From positions 5,674,038 through 5,738,037 of the forward strand of contig JARUPZ010000024.1 of assembly GCA_031213475.1 (NCBI GenBank): a stretch of DNA of 64,000 bases, given 5' to 3'. The translations under genes were made by a program, and so were the position numbers. The DNA comes from Nereocystis luetkeana. Taxonomy: Eukaryota > Sar > Phaeophyceae > Laminariales > Laminariaceae. Under the pieces are notes generated by a model, which saw only the letters and a list, made by a program, of their open reading frames with translations, was not told the DNA's origin and did not search any database. Below are positions 1 through 13,600 of the stretch, in pieces; positions within the stretch are counted from its first letter, which is position 1; the number at the start of each line of letters is the position of its first letter.

Positions 1-1130
1 CCTTCTTGCTGCTGCCTGTGGCCGCGAGGCTCAGGCGGCAGTAGAGTTGGGTCGTACGTGGTGCGTCAGGCACGGAGACCTACGATTCGCGCGTCTTTTT
101 AGGCAGCTGCGGCAGAGCAGCAATGCTCAATCGGGGTGTCCATGCGCGGAGGCAGGCGCCACCACAGGCCACACTACGGCACAGTCTATTGCGCCGGTAG
201 GAGGCTGGATTCGACGACGAGGGAGGAGGGAGACTGAGCGTCGACGTGCGGAGAAGAGACGGATTGACCTCCCCCTGCGCGAGAATTTTTATTTCCCAGA
301 TCAGAACCGCAAGTGCGAGGAGCATTTTGTTTTTCAGGATGACGGAGAAAGGGAAACGACTGGAAGGGAATGGCAACGAGTGCACGCGCAAAGGAGCGGG
401 TGGATTGGGCCAAGGCGATGATGCGGCCATGAAGAGCGGCAGGAAGACGGTGCATGGAGACCCATGATTTGCGCGCACACTATCATCACGAGAGAAGCAG
501 TCATAGTTTGTTTTTTCCCTGGTATTGTTTTTCACGAGGCAGAATAGTATCTACCGGTACTCGTCACTGGTCTTAGTAGTTTAACGAGTTGTATACCCTT
601 CATGGGGAATAACCTACGCAATTATCAGGGACGTGGTATCAAAACTGTGCTGCACCTTTTTGTGTCAGACAGTCCAGGAAGAGATGGCGATCGTTGATAT
701 TCGTGTGGTAGTAAGGTTCGATTGCTCCTTTTTTCACTGCATATCCGCGAGTCTTCACTCTGACAGCACTCCAGATAGCAGGCAGGAGGTGTGTTCCTCT
801 TTCGTTTTCACGACTACCGTGCGTTTCGTACGGTGCAGGCAGCACTTCAGACAGCATCCGCTGTAGTCAGCAGCCACGAGTTGGTTAGTGGTGGGAACGG
901 GGGTACTCTTCTATATTATAGTTGAGAGGATATACCCGCGGCCATGTTAGTTCAGTTTTGCACATTGGTTTTATCTTGTGTGCGCTTTTTCCGTCTCGTG
1001 TATTTTGAGGCAGCCGAATTTTCGAAAATTTTTTTGTTTTTCGGATCTTCCTAGGGCTCCAGCACCTTTGTGTGACCACGGACTCCTTCGTCAGAGAGTT
1101 AATGTGAGAACAACAACAACAACAACAACT
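1..1130. repeat. Left copy of 1.1-kb direct repeat (candidate solo LTR, cut by window edge)
   Basis: This stretch is nearly identical to 35708-36833, with scattered substitutions and small indels only. Similarity ends in a CAACAACAAC run at both copies. The start lies at or before the window edge. No integrase or other element coding flanks this copy inside the window, so it is either a solo LTR or the inner end of an element lying to the left. The small open frames inside it do not resemble known proteins. Confidence 0.75.
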
Positions 1131-1302
1131 AGATACGACAGGCACGACATACGCAATCTATGAAATAGTGAAACGAAAAGAAACAATCAAAGAGAAAACA
1201 AAAACAAGGTAGACAAGAGTAGGGAATTCGGAAGCGATACGTAATACTCGTACTCGCATTCGTACACGCGGCAGTAAAGAGTACTACAAGTACGATCATA
1301 CC

Positions 1303-1475
1303 CGTATTTTTTATTTATTTATTTTGCTCATCCCATTCATTTTCTTCGCACATCTTCTTCTCTCTCTCCTTCCCACCCGTAACTCAGATCCGGGGTCACA
1401 TAGCAGGCTCTTCTCCCCCCTTCCCGCTACGGTACGTGCCTTCATTTTTATCGCGAGAAGATTTCAGCCTTTTTG
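1303..1475 (-). mobile_element. SINE fragment lacking the tRNA-like head
   Basis: It contains the 3' body of the SINE (CTCAGATCCGGGGTCACAT on the plus strand) and the T/A-rich tail. It is 5'-truncated, a typical LINE-mobilised outcome. Confidence 0.7.
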
Positions 1476-2037
1476 ATGCGCACTATTTCCCCGAGTAAGA
1501 CATCCATCATCGACGCAATCATTCCCGTTTCTTAGTTCCTGCACTGCTGTGCCTCAGGCAAGGCGAAACCATGCAAAACTACGGCAGTACGTTGTCGGTA
1601 CCGGTCATATGCTCCACCCGACCCCCACTGCCCTGGCGTAGTTATCGCACTTGCGGGTATTGTGGCGGATCCTAGGTTGCGGGTTGCCACGATGACATCT
1701 CGCCATTACCGCAGACCACTCTGTCCCATAATATAATGAACCGTTTGAACACATACCAATATACAAATGTTCCTTACATTTCGGGACTGGATATATATAC
1801 CTGGTACCCGACACAAGCAGCACCGTCGCGGTTACCTATAGCTACATGTTCAATATTTCGGCAGGCAGTCTGTTGGCGGGGGACAGGGAGGCTGAATGTC
1901 TGGGTCTTATTTTCTGAGTGCCACTTGCTGCGTAATCTTGCTATGCGCACCCCGTTACCTGTTCATGCAGAGTAGGAGCCCGTCCAAACGGAGAGTTTCG
2001 AAGCTAAAAAAGTAAAGCGAAGATGAGATACATAGAA

Positions 2038-2140
2038 CCACTCACTTAGATCTCACTCCCTGAGCGTGCTCGGTTGGTACATGCCTGGCCTCTCAGAGTT
2101 CCCACTTGGGAATCGCCTCCTTTCATTACTTGCCGGACAT
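2038..2140. repeat. Dispersed repeat L, copy 1
   Basis: GAGCGTGCTCGGTTGGTACA and CGCCTCCTTTCATTACTTGC recur at 21940-22042. Confidence 0.6.
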
Positions 2141-3399
2141 TTCTTCGTTATACGTAGGAAGATACACTCCCGCTGATTGGTGAACCAGAAAAAAGAGGCC
2201 CAGGAGACCGGCATGGGCTATTTTTGCTTTTCGCTTTTCGTTCAATCGATAATCGACTAAACGAAACCTAGAGGCGAAAAGCGAAAAACAAACAGACCAG
2301 TCCGAGAAGCGAGACCATGGCGACAACCGCAGCCACAAACGTCCCGTAGACTGGACAGCCGTAAGACAGAGAGCAGACAACACGCGAACAACTTGCCGCT
2401 AGTGTCAAGTCAATCAAGCGTTCATCGCCGCAGCCAAAACCGCGACCCATGGGGAACGTCGTAACCCTGTATTAGCCCTAAGGTGTTCACGACTCGACCC
2501 AGCCTCGACAAAATTGTCGGTATTGTGATAGGGCCAGAGGGTTTTATCGCAGAGCCCTCCCCGTACCTCGCTCACGACGTTAGACGGTTGAACACCTCGA
2601 ACAGATGATCGACCCCTATCGATTCCTATACTGTGCTTCAGGGCGGATAGATAGATCATGTGTTCCTGATCTGTAGCAGATGCCGACTATAGCAATAGCT
2701 CGTGTTGCCTGGTGGGAACCGCCTACTACGTAATCTGCGTGATGTGCTGTAGTGCATGTTTCGTAGGTTTGATCTGTACCGTACAGATCATACACTCGTA
2801 CTCAGCAACTCGTAACGGCAGGTCAGGATCTAGATGATATATCTGTGGATGATCTATCTGATCTGTAGATGGTATGTTCGAGGTGTGGGCTGTTGGCATC
2901 CACTCCGGCCTGATGTACGAACGACAGCGGCGTCGCTAGGTAGGTGATACGCGGATAGCCTGACATCTACGGGAGGGCCTTATTCTTCCTGTGCAGTCTG
3001 CTACAATGATGTCGGATTACGGCCACAGAGTTGGTCGTGCTTTCGCGTGTTCCGCCAAAAAGCAAGGAGAGGGTTGCTTACGGGTAGTTACGGAAAAAAC
3101 AGGGGACGTCTAAAAGGGGTATCATCACCGTCCAGCTTTGTGCCAATGGACAATGGAGATGGTGTCGTTGACCGACCGGATGCAGACCACACAGATGAGC
3201 CTCGGCTGTGTTCGCGTAGATCTGCCATGGCTGGCAAAAGTTCCTGAGATGTGCCCAAACAGTACGTAGAGCTTTCCAAGCACGACGACCAGGTGGCACA
3301 CCAAACGAGCAGGCCTCTGGTTAGGGATTGTTTGAAATCCGGGTCGGGATGGTGGCCGCCGTGAGACTCTCCTAACCCTAACCCGAACTTTTTTTTAAT

Positions 3400-3530
3400 T
3401 TATTTTATTTTAACCCTCCAGCGGATCGGTAAAAATAAAGCTCAAGCTCACCACACTTCCACGTTCCAGTCTCGTGCCGTGTGTCAACTTAACCTATAGC
3501 TCCCGTTACAACGTCAGCACAGGCTGCTGT
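3400..3530. repeat. Repeat K, intact copy
   Basis: GCGGATCGGTAAAAATAAAG followed by CTCACCACACTTCCACGTTC and TCGTGCCGTGTGTCAACTTA. The copy at 9425-9640 is the same but split by family B. Confidence 0.6.
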
Positions 3531-3761
3531 TGCTACTGGCGCTTAGGCACGTTGACCCGACCCGACCCCCGAGAGGGGCAGGTGCGGTGGAGATAGCCAC
3601 CCGGGAGAGTCATCTTTCCCGGGTAGTGTGGGACTTGCGCGAGCTCCTATAACCGTTTTCATCCTGTCCTTTCCTCCTTACCGGGTCAGGAAAGCTGGAG
3701 AGTCCCACCGCTGCTTGTTTGACACCGTGGTTGAAACACACCGGCTGTGTACGAGACAAGA

Positions 3762-3842
3762 TAACTCACGCTAAACCAATGGCTGATCGTGTCTGATTGC
3801 CTTAAGGGACAGCGTTAGGGTGAGTTATTTTTCGTCACGATG
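3762..3842. mobile_element. Short family G-like element
   Basis: GAGACAAGATAACTCACGCT pairs with TAGGGTGAGTTATTTTTCGT, giving an 80-bp hairpin. Confidence 0.4.
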
Positions 3843-4159
3843 CCCCTCAGCAGTTTTTCTCGAATTTTTGTGGTAAGGCTCCCCCTCCCTGCGGTCGCTC
3901 TTTGTTTTGGCCTTCCGAGTCTGCCACGACGAGACGCTGTCTTTTATTTTAGTAGTATCGCCTCCTAAAAAATATACCTCTGTGGGCGTAATTACAAGGA
4001 ACTTTTGTGCATGAATATGAATACCAATGGTTTCTTATATTTCCGGCCAGAGTAGTACACAGCAGCGCATTTTTCGTAAAAACGCGCAAGATATAACCCC
4101 CCCCCCCCCCCCCCCCCCGATAATGAGTACACCCCCCCGCCCCCCCGCCGCCGCCTTTC

Positions 4160-4362
4160 AGTAGGATGGCTTTCCGAGCCGATTTTCCCCCAAGAACAAG
4201 GTGGGAATATATAGACACAACGAAAATGGAGGCCTTGGACATATCCCGACGAGGGGTTTCCATTGACGCATCTCTCGGCGTTTTTTCACTTCTCCCGTTG
4301 TCGATAAGTCAGCTAGAAATTCGTCCAAGGAGGTGTGTTAACTTACCACCCGTGTGATACAA
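4160..4362. mobile_element. Family G element, left end lost to a C-tract
   Basis: The right repeat GTCCAAGGAGGTGTGTTAAC and middle CATATCCCGACGAGG match 13321-13540. On the left it runs into the poly-C/poly-CG tract at 4098-4153. Confidence 0.5.
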
Positions 4363-4577
4363 AATTCGGTGATTATGTTATTCGCCAGTGCTATTTCTTA
4401 CACTGTTACATGCCTTTTCTTGTGTACTTGTATGTGTTTTTTATCCGCCCCCCGTTTGCCTCGGTGATTTCCTCTTCCGGTGTGGAAACTCTCATCGCGG
4501 CCGCTCTCGGCGTCTTTCTCTTCTTCTTTTGGTACTCGACGGGTTTCCACAGCGGGGGCGGGGAGAGGGGGGGGTTG

Positions 4578-4673
4578 ATGAAGCCCCTTGCGGCCGTTGC
4601 GACAAGCTTCTTCGCGACGAAGCTCCTCTTTTCCTCCAGGCGGAAGAGCAAGAGCAACCACAGTCAGGTGGAG
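4578..4673 (+). CDS. EF-hand gene, candidate exon 1 (start codon)
   Basis: ATG at 4578 opens 32 codons (MKPLAAVATSFF...) ending in GAG before the strong donor GTAAGCC. The phase is 0, which matches exon 2. The frame stays open further upstream and would add a hydrophobic stretch (LIAAALGVFLFFFWY) that could be a membrane anchor. Alternatively, the pyrimidine-rich tract ending in TTTCCACAG at about 4552 could be an acceptor, making the DNA just upstream of the ATG a 5'-UTR exon. Matching phase and a good donor support this exon; no homology does. Confidence 0.4.
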
Positions 4674-7600
4674 GTAAGCCGGTTCCGTTCGGGTGGCCGT
4701 GTGAATTAATGAGTGCTGCGGTTAATTGGGTGTAGCGGTTTCCCGGATGACGCGGTTCTCCGGCTCGTATGTGTGTTTTTATCGGGTGGTGTGGTTTTCC
4801 GCATGGTTTGGTTTTCTGGGTGGTGTGGTTTCCTGGGTGATTTGGTTTCATGGGTGGTGTGGTTTTGTAGGTGGTATAATTTCCCGGGTGGTGGTTGTAT
4901 GGGTGATGTGGTTCTCAGGACGATGTTATTTCTTCGGCCATGTGGTTCTCCGGGTGCTTTGGTTTTCTGGGTCATGTGGTTTTCCGGGTGGTGTGGTTTT
5001 CCGGATGGTGTGGTGTTCGGAGACATGTGGTGTTCTGGGGCGGTGTTTTTTTGGGAGGTGTGGTTTCCTTGGTGATGTTGTTCTCCTGGGTGGCGTGCTT
5101 TTTTTGGATGCTATGGTTTTTTTGGGTGCTGTGGCTTTTTGGGTGTTGTGGTTTTCCGGGTGGTTCGGTTTTTGTGTGCGTGTTGTGGTATTCTGGGCCG
5201 TGCGATTTTGTGGGGCGGTGTGATTTCCCGGGTGGTGCGGCGTGGTTTTCTGGGTGGCGTGTGAGTTTCCTCAGCGTCTCGTTCGGGTAACTCGATTTTC
5301 GTTTCGTGTCGGTTCTAGTTCGCTGTTGGAAATCGTTCCGAAAGGATACTGCAGTATTAGTACCAGGTACGTATTCAATACTATTGTTGATGGTACGGTG
5401 TGACGGGCAAGATAACGCACCTCCTAGGAAAATCTTGGGGAGCCGATTTTTTTCCGACTGTAGGGGCGGGGGGGGCATAACATATCGTATGTCATGCGTA
5501 TACAACGAAAACGATGGCTTTGGGAGATACCTCATCGACATGTTGCCGTACGACGCATCGCTCGCCGTTTGCTAGTGCTGGTGTATTTATTAACCTGGCC
5601 TCTTTTTTTTTTCTTCTTCTTTCTTTGTCATGCTCCGCCGCCGAAAGTGTGCCATTACGCGCGAGTTAGTGTCAGAATTCCGATGCAATGCGATGAGCGG
5701 TGGGAAACACTTAATTAACCCTCTGCATGCATTACACGTATGATATATATACCAGCTGTATATATTTTTCCATGAAGAATAAAAACAGACACATGAGCTA
5801 TGAGATCGAGAATTAACACATGAGCTATTAGATCGAAAAAGTTCAGTGAATTCCGTCTGTGGGTATGATACCTCGATTTGCGCGAACTATATGTAGATAC
5901 GACTCGCCCTATGTGCTGGACGGGTCGGCACAAAGCTTTGTGCAGGGTGCGGGTCTTATTGGTCGAGGCTAGCCTTGCGGCCGCCCGAATGTTTTTTGGA
6001 AAAACGCCTCCAAAACACGCGGCTGACCGCCCCTGCCGACCTCGAGCCCCCCAAGGGTTAGGATTGGGTTAGGATTAGGCTTGGGGTCGGGGTCGGGGTC
6101 GGATTGGTATGGGCCGACGTGGAAGGTTGAAGTTGACGACACACGTCCTGCACAAAGGTTTCTGTGCCGACCCGTCTTGCACATAGCGGAAGCATATACA
6201 TACGGGTTTTATAGCACCTCGTGAAGGATAACATCGTACCCGGGGGGGTGTACTCGATAGGAGAGATGTACTCGATCTCATCATGCATGGCGGTAGTCGT
6301 ATGACCATAGGGGGGTTGAGAGAAGGGACACGGTATTTTTGCTCAGAATGCCGCTGAGAGTAAAACCTCCCACTACAGCCAATGGTTGAACTAAAGGGAT
6401 TATTGCGGATAGTAGGACCCCTTCCCCGAACTAGTACCCCCTCATTGTATACACACGAGCTCACGGCCACCCCCCGAGGTCTTGTCATTCCGTTCCGTGT
6501 GGACCCCGAGGTGCAGACCAAACTCGGTGGGCACTCCACACCTCAGGACCACGCAACAGAGAGCCCGATTGGGGCGTCTGCCCCACATCATTATTGTGTT
6601 TTCAAGGATATTGCATGGTACTATTACTGCCGGTGTAGTATACCCTGGGGTTAAAAATGTGGTTTTGTATGGGCAGTATAGTACAGGTGGTACGGGGGAC
6701 CATAGTAAATAGGACCTACGGTACACACAAAAACCTACATACATACCCTTTTTTTACGACCAGTATTTGGTCCTATTTACTATGGCCCCCGGTAATAGTA
6801 AGTGCTGGAGATATGTACGCACGTATTATACCGTGAGTAGATACTGGCCGAGTATGTACCGAGCCCTCGTGCACACAGCATGGGTGTGTGCAGCAGCACA
6901 AAAAACTACCACGGTATATATTTACCCATTTTCACCACCAATATTTGGTCCTACTTACTATGGTCCCCCGTGATATTACGTGCTGGAGATGTGTACGTGC
7001 CGGAAGGTATTATTATACCGTGAGTAGATACTGGCCGAGTATGTGCCGAGGCCTCGTACACACAGCATGGGTGTGCGCAGCAGTAGTGTGTATCGCGTGT
7101 GTCGTTGCGTTCTGATAAGAAACGATAAAACCTTCAAGGGGTGCCAAAGGGGAGAAGTGGACGAGAGCCTCAACGATGATGATAGCATCGACCGCATACG
7201 TGTACATATATACCACGCGCTGGACGGGAATATAGGGAACGCTTGGTATGTGTATTCATATGTGAACGGTCCTTGCATTTCCGTCCAGAGTTGCAGCGAC
7301 CGGGCGCTTCTGGGGTTCAAGTAGGGGATAAAACGTTGAATATCATCGAGCTGATCGCAACCCTCTACTTGTGGATCACTCACTCGATACTGTGACCAGA
7401 TCACGATTTCCTGCTGTAGACCATCTACATGTAATTTAGAACCTGCGCTTGCCGTTATCTTGTTCTGGGCAAGAGTCATATCATACAGATCCCTCAAATC
7501 TTACAAAAATCCGAGAGCGGCGCACTTGTGTCCAAAAGCCGTTTCATACACAGATCCAGATTTCCACTTGGAAAACGTGATCTACAGTAGATATTGCAGG

Positions 7601-10600
7601 TCTTACAAATCAGGGATCTATCTTTCCCCAAAGATATAGATCACTCATTGCGGGTCTCATATGTCCGATCTGTGACTGCAGATGCAAATATCTATAGGTA
7701 GGGATCTTATCTGCCGGATCTGTGAATGCGAAAGCTAAGATGTAGATCTTTAAATGGGGATCTCATCCGTCCGATCTGTGAATGGAGATCTGATACGTCC
7801 TATGTGTGAACTGGGATCTGATCTGTGTCTGATCTGTGAATGGGGATCTGATCTGTCTCTGATCTGTGAATGGGGATCTGATATGTTTGACATGTGATTG
7901 AGGATCTGATCTGTCTTATCTGTGAGGGGAAATCTGGTCTGTCTGATATTTTGAATGTGCACCTGATCTGTACGATCTGTAAAGATTCGAAAACCGGAAC
8001 GGAATTAATTCCACTGGAAGGGGTTCACCCCGGACAGATTCGAAATATATTTCCACCAGATGATCTACTGCAGATCTTTCATGGCAGATAGATAGATAGA
8101 TAGATAGATAGACCTATGCTCTGTATGATCTGTATGTATGATCTGTATGATCTACATGATATGCATGATCTACAGTAGGTCATGTGGCCATGTGGGAGCC
8201 GTATATTCCGCACGGTCTACAGTAGTATCAGCACATGTTTCGTGGACTGGATCTATCTGTACTACTGGTACGCAGATCCTGCGCAACTCCTCACAACAAA
8301 CGGCAGGCGAGGAACCAGATCCATCTACAGATATATATCGTGATCAGCTCGATGTGTGCACTACGTGTGAGGCACGTTCGGGGAATGCCACCTCGTACCG
8401 TGTAACGTACATCTGGCAAGCTATACTGGTATAGCGTTTAACACACCTACTAGTTGGTATATTCTGTAGGGACTTTTTTTTTCTTGCGTTAAAAAATGAT
8501 TAGCGGACAGCGCAAGAACGCGAGTGGTCAATAGCAACATTCGATCATGAATCGAGGAGCAGCTGGAATGCTAAACCCTATGCGTGATTTATAAATGAAG
8601 GCACCCACTGGGGGGAGGAGAAGGGACGACTACCTGTGACCACGGCTTGAAGCTGGAAAGTAAAAAGTGATGATAATTTTAAGAAAAACACGCATACACG
8701 TACACGCACATATCGGACGAATTTCTCAAAGCTTGTTTCTCGACAGCAACGAATGAGTACGCTCCCCCTGTGTTGGGGGGAAATTGGCTCGAAAATTCAC
8801 CCCAACGCCTCGGACAGATCAGATAGATATAAGAGGATCTAGATGATCTACAAAGGTTGCTCGCCTGCCGTTGTGAGAGGTCGTGCAGGATCTGCCTTAC
8901 AGGGCAGATCAAGCCCAAGAAGCACGGGGTACTGTGGATCATGCGGAATATACGGGGGGGGAGTCCACCCGGCAGAATGAGCTATTTACGGGGGGCCATA
9001 GTATATAGGAGCAAATATTGTAGGTAAAAAATAGCAAAATATCTAAGTTTTTGTATGGACCGTAGGTTCTATTTAATGTGGTCCCCCGTAATATATTTGT
9101 AGTACGGGGGACCATATTAATGAACCCTTTTAGTGCTGCAGTCCTGTTTCCGGGACTAACCACTCTAATTCCGAGTGTTTGGTTTCCTAAACGGGACTGC
9201 GACCCTAAAAGGGTTAACAGTTAGTGATCAGGACCCATCATTAAGTCAAAAACCTATGTATTCCAGTATTTTTACTATGAGCATATTTGGTGCTGAATAC
9301 TATCGCGGGGGACGATAGTAAGTAGGACCAAATATTGCTAGTAATAATAGGGAAATATATATGTTTTTGTACATATCGTAGGTCCTATTTACTATACCCC
9401 CCCCGTAATATTACCAATACCATCTTGTTTTATTTTATTTTTTCCTCCGGCGGATCGGTAAAATTAAAGCTTCACCCCTTTAGAACCGCAGTCCCGTTTT
9501 GGGGACAAACTACTTGAAATTTGGGTGGTTTGTCCCCACATATGGGACTGCGGTTCTAAAAGGGTTGAGCTCACCACACCTCGACGTTCAAAGCTCGTGT
9601 CGTGTGTCATCAATTTAACCCATAGGTCCCGTATACCACTATTAATACGTTCGCCCCTACTAGCCAACTACCTACTAGTGCGGGGGACCATACAAAGTAG
9701 GACCAAATATTGTTCGTAAAAATTGGGAAAATTATAGGTTTTTGTGTATACCATTGGTCCTATTAACTATGGTCCCCCGTAATAGTGCGGGGGGGCAGAG
9801 TAAGTAGGACCAAATAATGTTAGTAAAAATTGGGAGTGTATAGGTTTTTGTGTGTACCCTAGGTCCTACCAGGTACTTAATATGGTCCCCCGTAATAATA
9901 CGGGGTACCGTAGTAATCAGGACCCATCATGTACGCAACAAACCGTATATTCCAGTATGGCACATTTTGGTCCCGATTTCTCTGTTCCCCCGAAATAGGT
10001 GACGGGGAATAGATCTTCCCTGGATGATCTACGGTAGATGGTGAAGTAAGAACGATCTGTGGATGATCTGGCCGAGACCGAGGTTTTCACCATTGTTTTG
10101 GTACCAGCCTGTGCAGAGATGGCGACCAAAACAATGGTTGAAACTTTTGGCGTCGTCTCAACCGTCGCACGACCAGCGCGAGAGAGCGACCAGCAGGATT
10201 TTTGGCATCATTTCCCCCCCCTCTGAAGTTGGTAGAGGGTTAGTAACCCTTTAGTACCGCAGTCCCGAGTTGGGGACAAACAGGTCTAATTCCAAGTGAT
10301 TTGTCCCCAACAACGGGACTGGGGTTCTAAAAGTTTTAGAACCGCAGTCCCGTTTTGGGGACAAACCAGTCAAACTTCAAGTAGTTTGTCCCCAAAATGG
10401 GGCTGCGGTTCTAGAGGGGTTAAATGGGGCTACCTACTACTACAACTGTAGTTGTACACTACATACAGTACTGTAGTCCGGGTACCTGCTGTAGACTTCA
10501 ATATAGTAGTTCGGCTACCTACTACTGTACACTACTGTATACTACGTGCTCGTACAGTGCGTTGGTCCGGCTATCTACTAAATACTGTAGACTACAGTAC

Positions 10601-13600
10601 AGTAGTCCGGCTACCTACTGTACACTACATACAGTGTAGTAGTCCGGCTGCCTACCGTACGATACCGTGCAGTAGTTCGGTAACCTACTGTACACTGCAG
10701 TACAGTAGTCCGGCTACCTACTGTAGACTACCAGGTACCCGGTACAGTAGTCCGGCTACCTACTGTGCGCTAAAGTTGTAAATCCGGCTACCTGCTGTAC
10801 ACTACAGTACAGTAATCCGGTCACCTCCAGTACCCTACAGTAGAATATTCCGGCCACCTCCTGCACTCTACTCGTACAGCAGCAGTCTTGTAACGGCGAC
10901 ACTTTTCAGTTTTTCCGATGCGGAAGACGAAGTAAATACCTCTCCTTAAAAAACTATTCATACTGCTGGATCTGGATTTTTTTTTTCGTGTACGGTACAT
11001 ATCCGCGTGCCGTGCATGAGGTCCTCGTTAGTTTTTTCGCTTGCTTGTGTTCTGATTGTCCCTCCGCGCCGTTCATTCCCCGGACAATATTTATCGTTGT
11101 GGAAACATCTGTTTTTTTTTTGTTTTTGTTAGTTGATTTTTGTTTCGTTTTGTTTGTTTTGTTTTGGTCTTTTTTGCACGATTGCGATTGGGTTCCGAAT
11201 AGTTTTTTACAAGCAGTCGTAGTACTTGTTTTTTGCACGCAAACTGTTTATTTACCTGCTTTTGAAGTGGGCACAAAGTGAAAATGCTGGCGTGTGTGTA
11301 CCTGGTACTATTAATAGGTACCTGGTATGTACCAATATTTTCTGCGAGCACATACCTGGTACGATTTTCTGGTGTGCATAGGCCAAAACCAGGTGCGTCG
11401 ACGGGTCTTTGACCCGACCCGCGGGTCGGATCAGGAGGTCTTCTCACGGGTCGGGTCGGGTCGGGAGGTCTTTAAAATCTCACTGGGTCAGGTCGGCGGG
11501 TCGAGTTGGATAGCCCGATCCGACCGGACCCGATCCGACCCGCGAGTTTTGACCCGGCCCGCGAACAGGTCAAGACAAGGGACCCCTTTCGAGATGGCTG
11601 AAATAACCGACCCACCCACCAACGCTTACAAGAAGTTGACGACATGTTACAACTATCCTGCTGCGCGAGTTCCGAGCGACAGCCATATGGCTGCGCCGCC
11701 TTTCACATGGTTTTTGCTGGGGCCTCTGGAGACAGTCTGTCCGGGCGGGTACCATACTGGCTGTAGCTCTGCCGTGCTCAAGAGCACGCGCAAGGCGTGG
11801 AGATATGAGTCCCACCATAAACTTTTGGCGCAGATTGTTGATTGGTATTCATGTCGACCGCAAGCTTTTGAACAGGTGTAAGTAACACACAGACAAAGAC
11901 AGACACAACTAGACGCGAGCGGACGAGGGCAGAAGTTTCCGAACCCTTTTCTCTCGCGGGAAGATAGCAAGGCACGTGCCGTGGTGGGGAGTGGGGAAGA
12001 GAGCCTACCGTCTGACCCCGGATCTGAGTTTCGAGTATCACGGGGAACCATAGTTAACAGGATCTACGGTACACACAAAAAACTACACATTCCGCTATCT
12101 TTGCTAACAATATTTGGTCCTGTTTACTATGCCCCCCCCGTAATAATAGGAAGGAGGGAGAGAGAACACAGGGGCGAAGATAGTGAATGGGATGGGAAAA
12201 CAGACACACGCACGCACGCACGCACGCGCGTCGGTGGTCAACATGTAATCTGGGTTTCGATAGTAATTTTCCCGTTCTTCGGCGTTGATCTCTCGGCGGG
12301 CTAAGCCCTCGATTTTGCTCATCTCCTTGTTTTTTTTTTTGTTGTTGTTTTTGTTGTTGTTGGTGTTGGTGTTGGTGTTGGTGTTGGTGTTGGTGTTGAT
12401 GTTGGTGTTGGGGTTGTTGTTGTGCCGCACCACGCCGCGCCGTATGGTGCTGCTACCATCAGGGGAGCATAGTAATCAGAACCCCCAATGGGCCCCCCAC
12501 TCGATGTATCCCCGTATGTTTACACACAGCAGTGTTTGGTTCTGATTACTCTGTTTTTGTTGTTGCTGTTGCTATTGTCTTCAAGCCGTTATTTTCCTAC
12601 CTAAGGCCATTATATATATATACGTAATATACCCCAAAGGGGTCCGTCGTGATTCTTCATCCTGGAGAAATCAGATGCCCCCCCCCCCTCCCGTAAACGT
12701 TGCCCCGATGCTGCCCCCCGTAAATGATGTCCCGGCTCTACGCAGTCTCGTCGTTTTTGTCTGGTCTCAAATCTCATCTCATATCATCTCCCATCTCATC
12801 CTGTCTTGTCTTGTGCTTTCCTCTTTTGCCGGTGGGTGGCCGCGTTTTCGATTCGCTTTCGCACTCGCGACGTGTTCGCTGCCCTATCATACCCCCGCGT
12901 GCTCCCGTTGGGTGTGACGTCAGGTCAAGAAGTGGGAGTTGATGAAAAGGGAAGACCTCGCGCAGATCAACCAGCAGTTCAACGAGATGGAGGCGGTGAG
13001 TGGAGGAGGGGATGGGGGGTTCGTGGGGGCCCAGAGTTTTCGTACCATGGTACACAATAGTGCTTGCTGATTATGGTATTTTACCGGGTACCAGGTATGT
13101 GTACACCATTGCCTATTACCTGGCACTGGTACACGATTACCGGAGACCATATTAAATACCTGGTACCTGGTAGGACCTATGGTATACACAAAAACCTACG
13201 TATTTCGCTGTTTTTACTGACAATATTTGGTTCTATTAACTATGGCCCCCCGTAAAAGCAATCCCATACAGCAGTAGGTTTGCCTCTTTTCAGGGATCTT
13301 AGAACGGTGGAAGAGAGTACCGTATCACACTGGGTGATAAAACAACACACCCCCTGGGACGATTTTCAGAGCCGAGGGGCGCACAAAACGAAAATGGTGG
13401 CTCTGGAAATGTCTCGTCGAGAAGGTTGCATAGACGCATGCATCGCTCGTCGTATTCAGTACGCCCTCCCCGTGGTCCAGAAACCCAGCTTTGAAAAACG
13501 TCCAAGGGGGTGTGTTATCTTATCACGCTGGTGTGATATTACGGGGGGCCATAGTTAATAGGACCTATGGTATACGCAAAAGAACTATGTACGAGTATTT

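Larger units (their letters stand above)
1131..4577. other. Intergenic DNA upstream of the EF-hand gene
   Basis: Apart from the SINE fragment, repeat L, repeat K, the two family G pieces and the C tract at 4098-4119, I see no supported gene. GATC-rich DNA (2640-2880) resembles other GATCTG tracts. A short AACCCTAACCCG at about 3374 is too short to be telomeric. Confidence 0.5.

Noticed and set aside
47..535. Protein-coding genes in the 1.1-kb repeat
   Set aside because: Frames on both strands overlap, differ between the two repeat copies in length, and show no recognisable motif.
3370..3390. Telomere-like AACCCTAACCCG and, at 6055-6090, GGGTTAGG
   Set aside because: Only one or two units are present and they are internal. 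They do not form an array.
4726..5223. 165-codon frame rich in Trp, Phe and Gly
   Set aside because: It is produced by the T/G minisatellite, and all three frames are open over much of the tract.
7600..7980. CRISPR-like array of GATCTG repeats
   Set aside because: Repeats are diverged with no conserved spacer length, no cas genes are near, and the context is eukaryotic.
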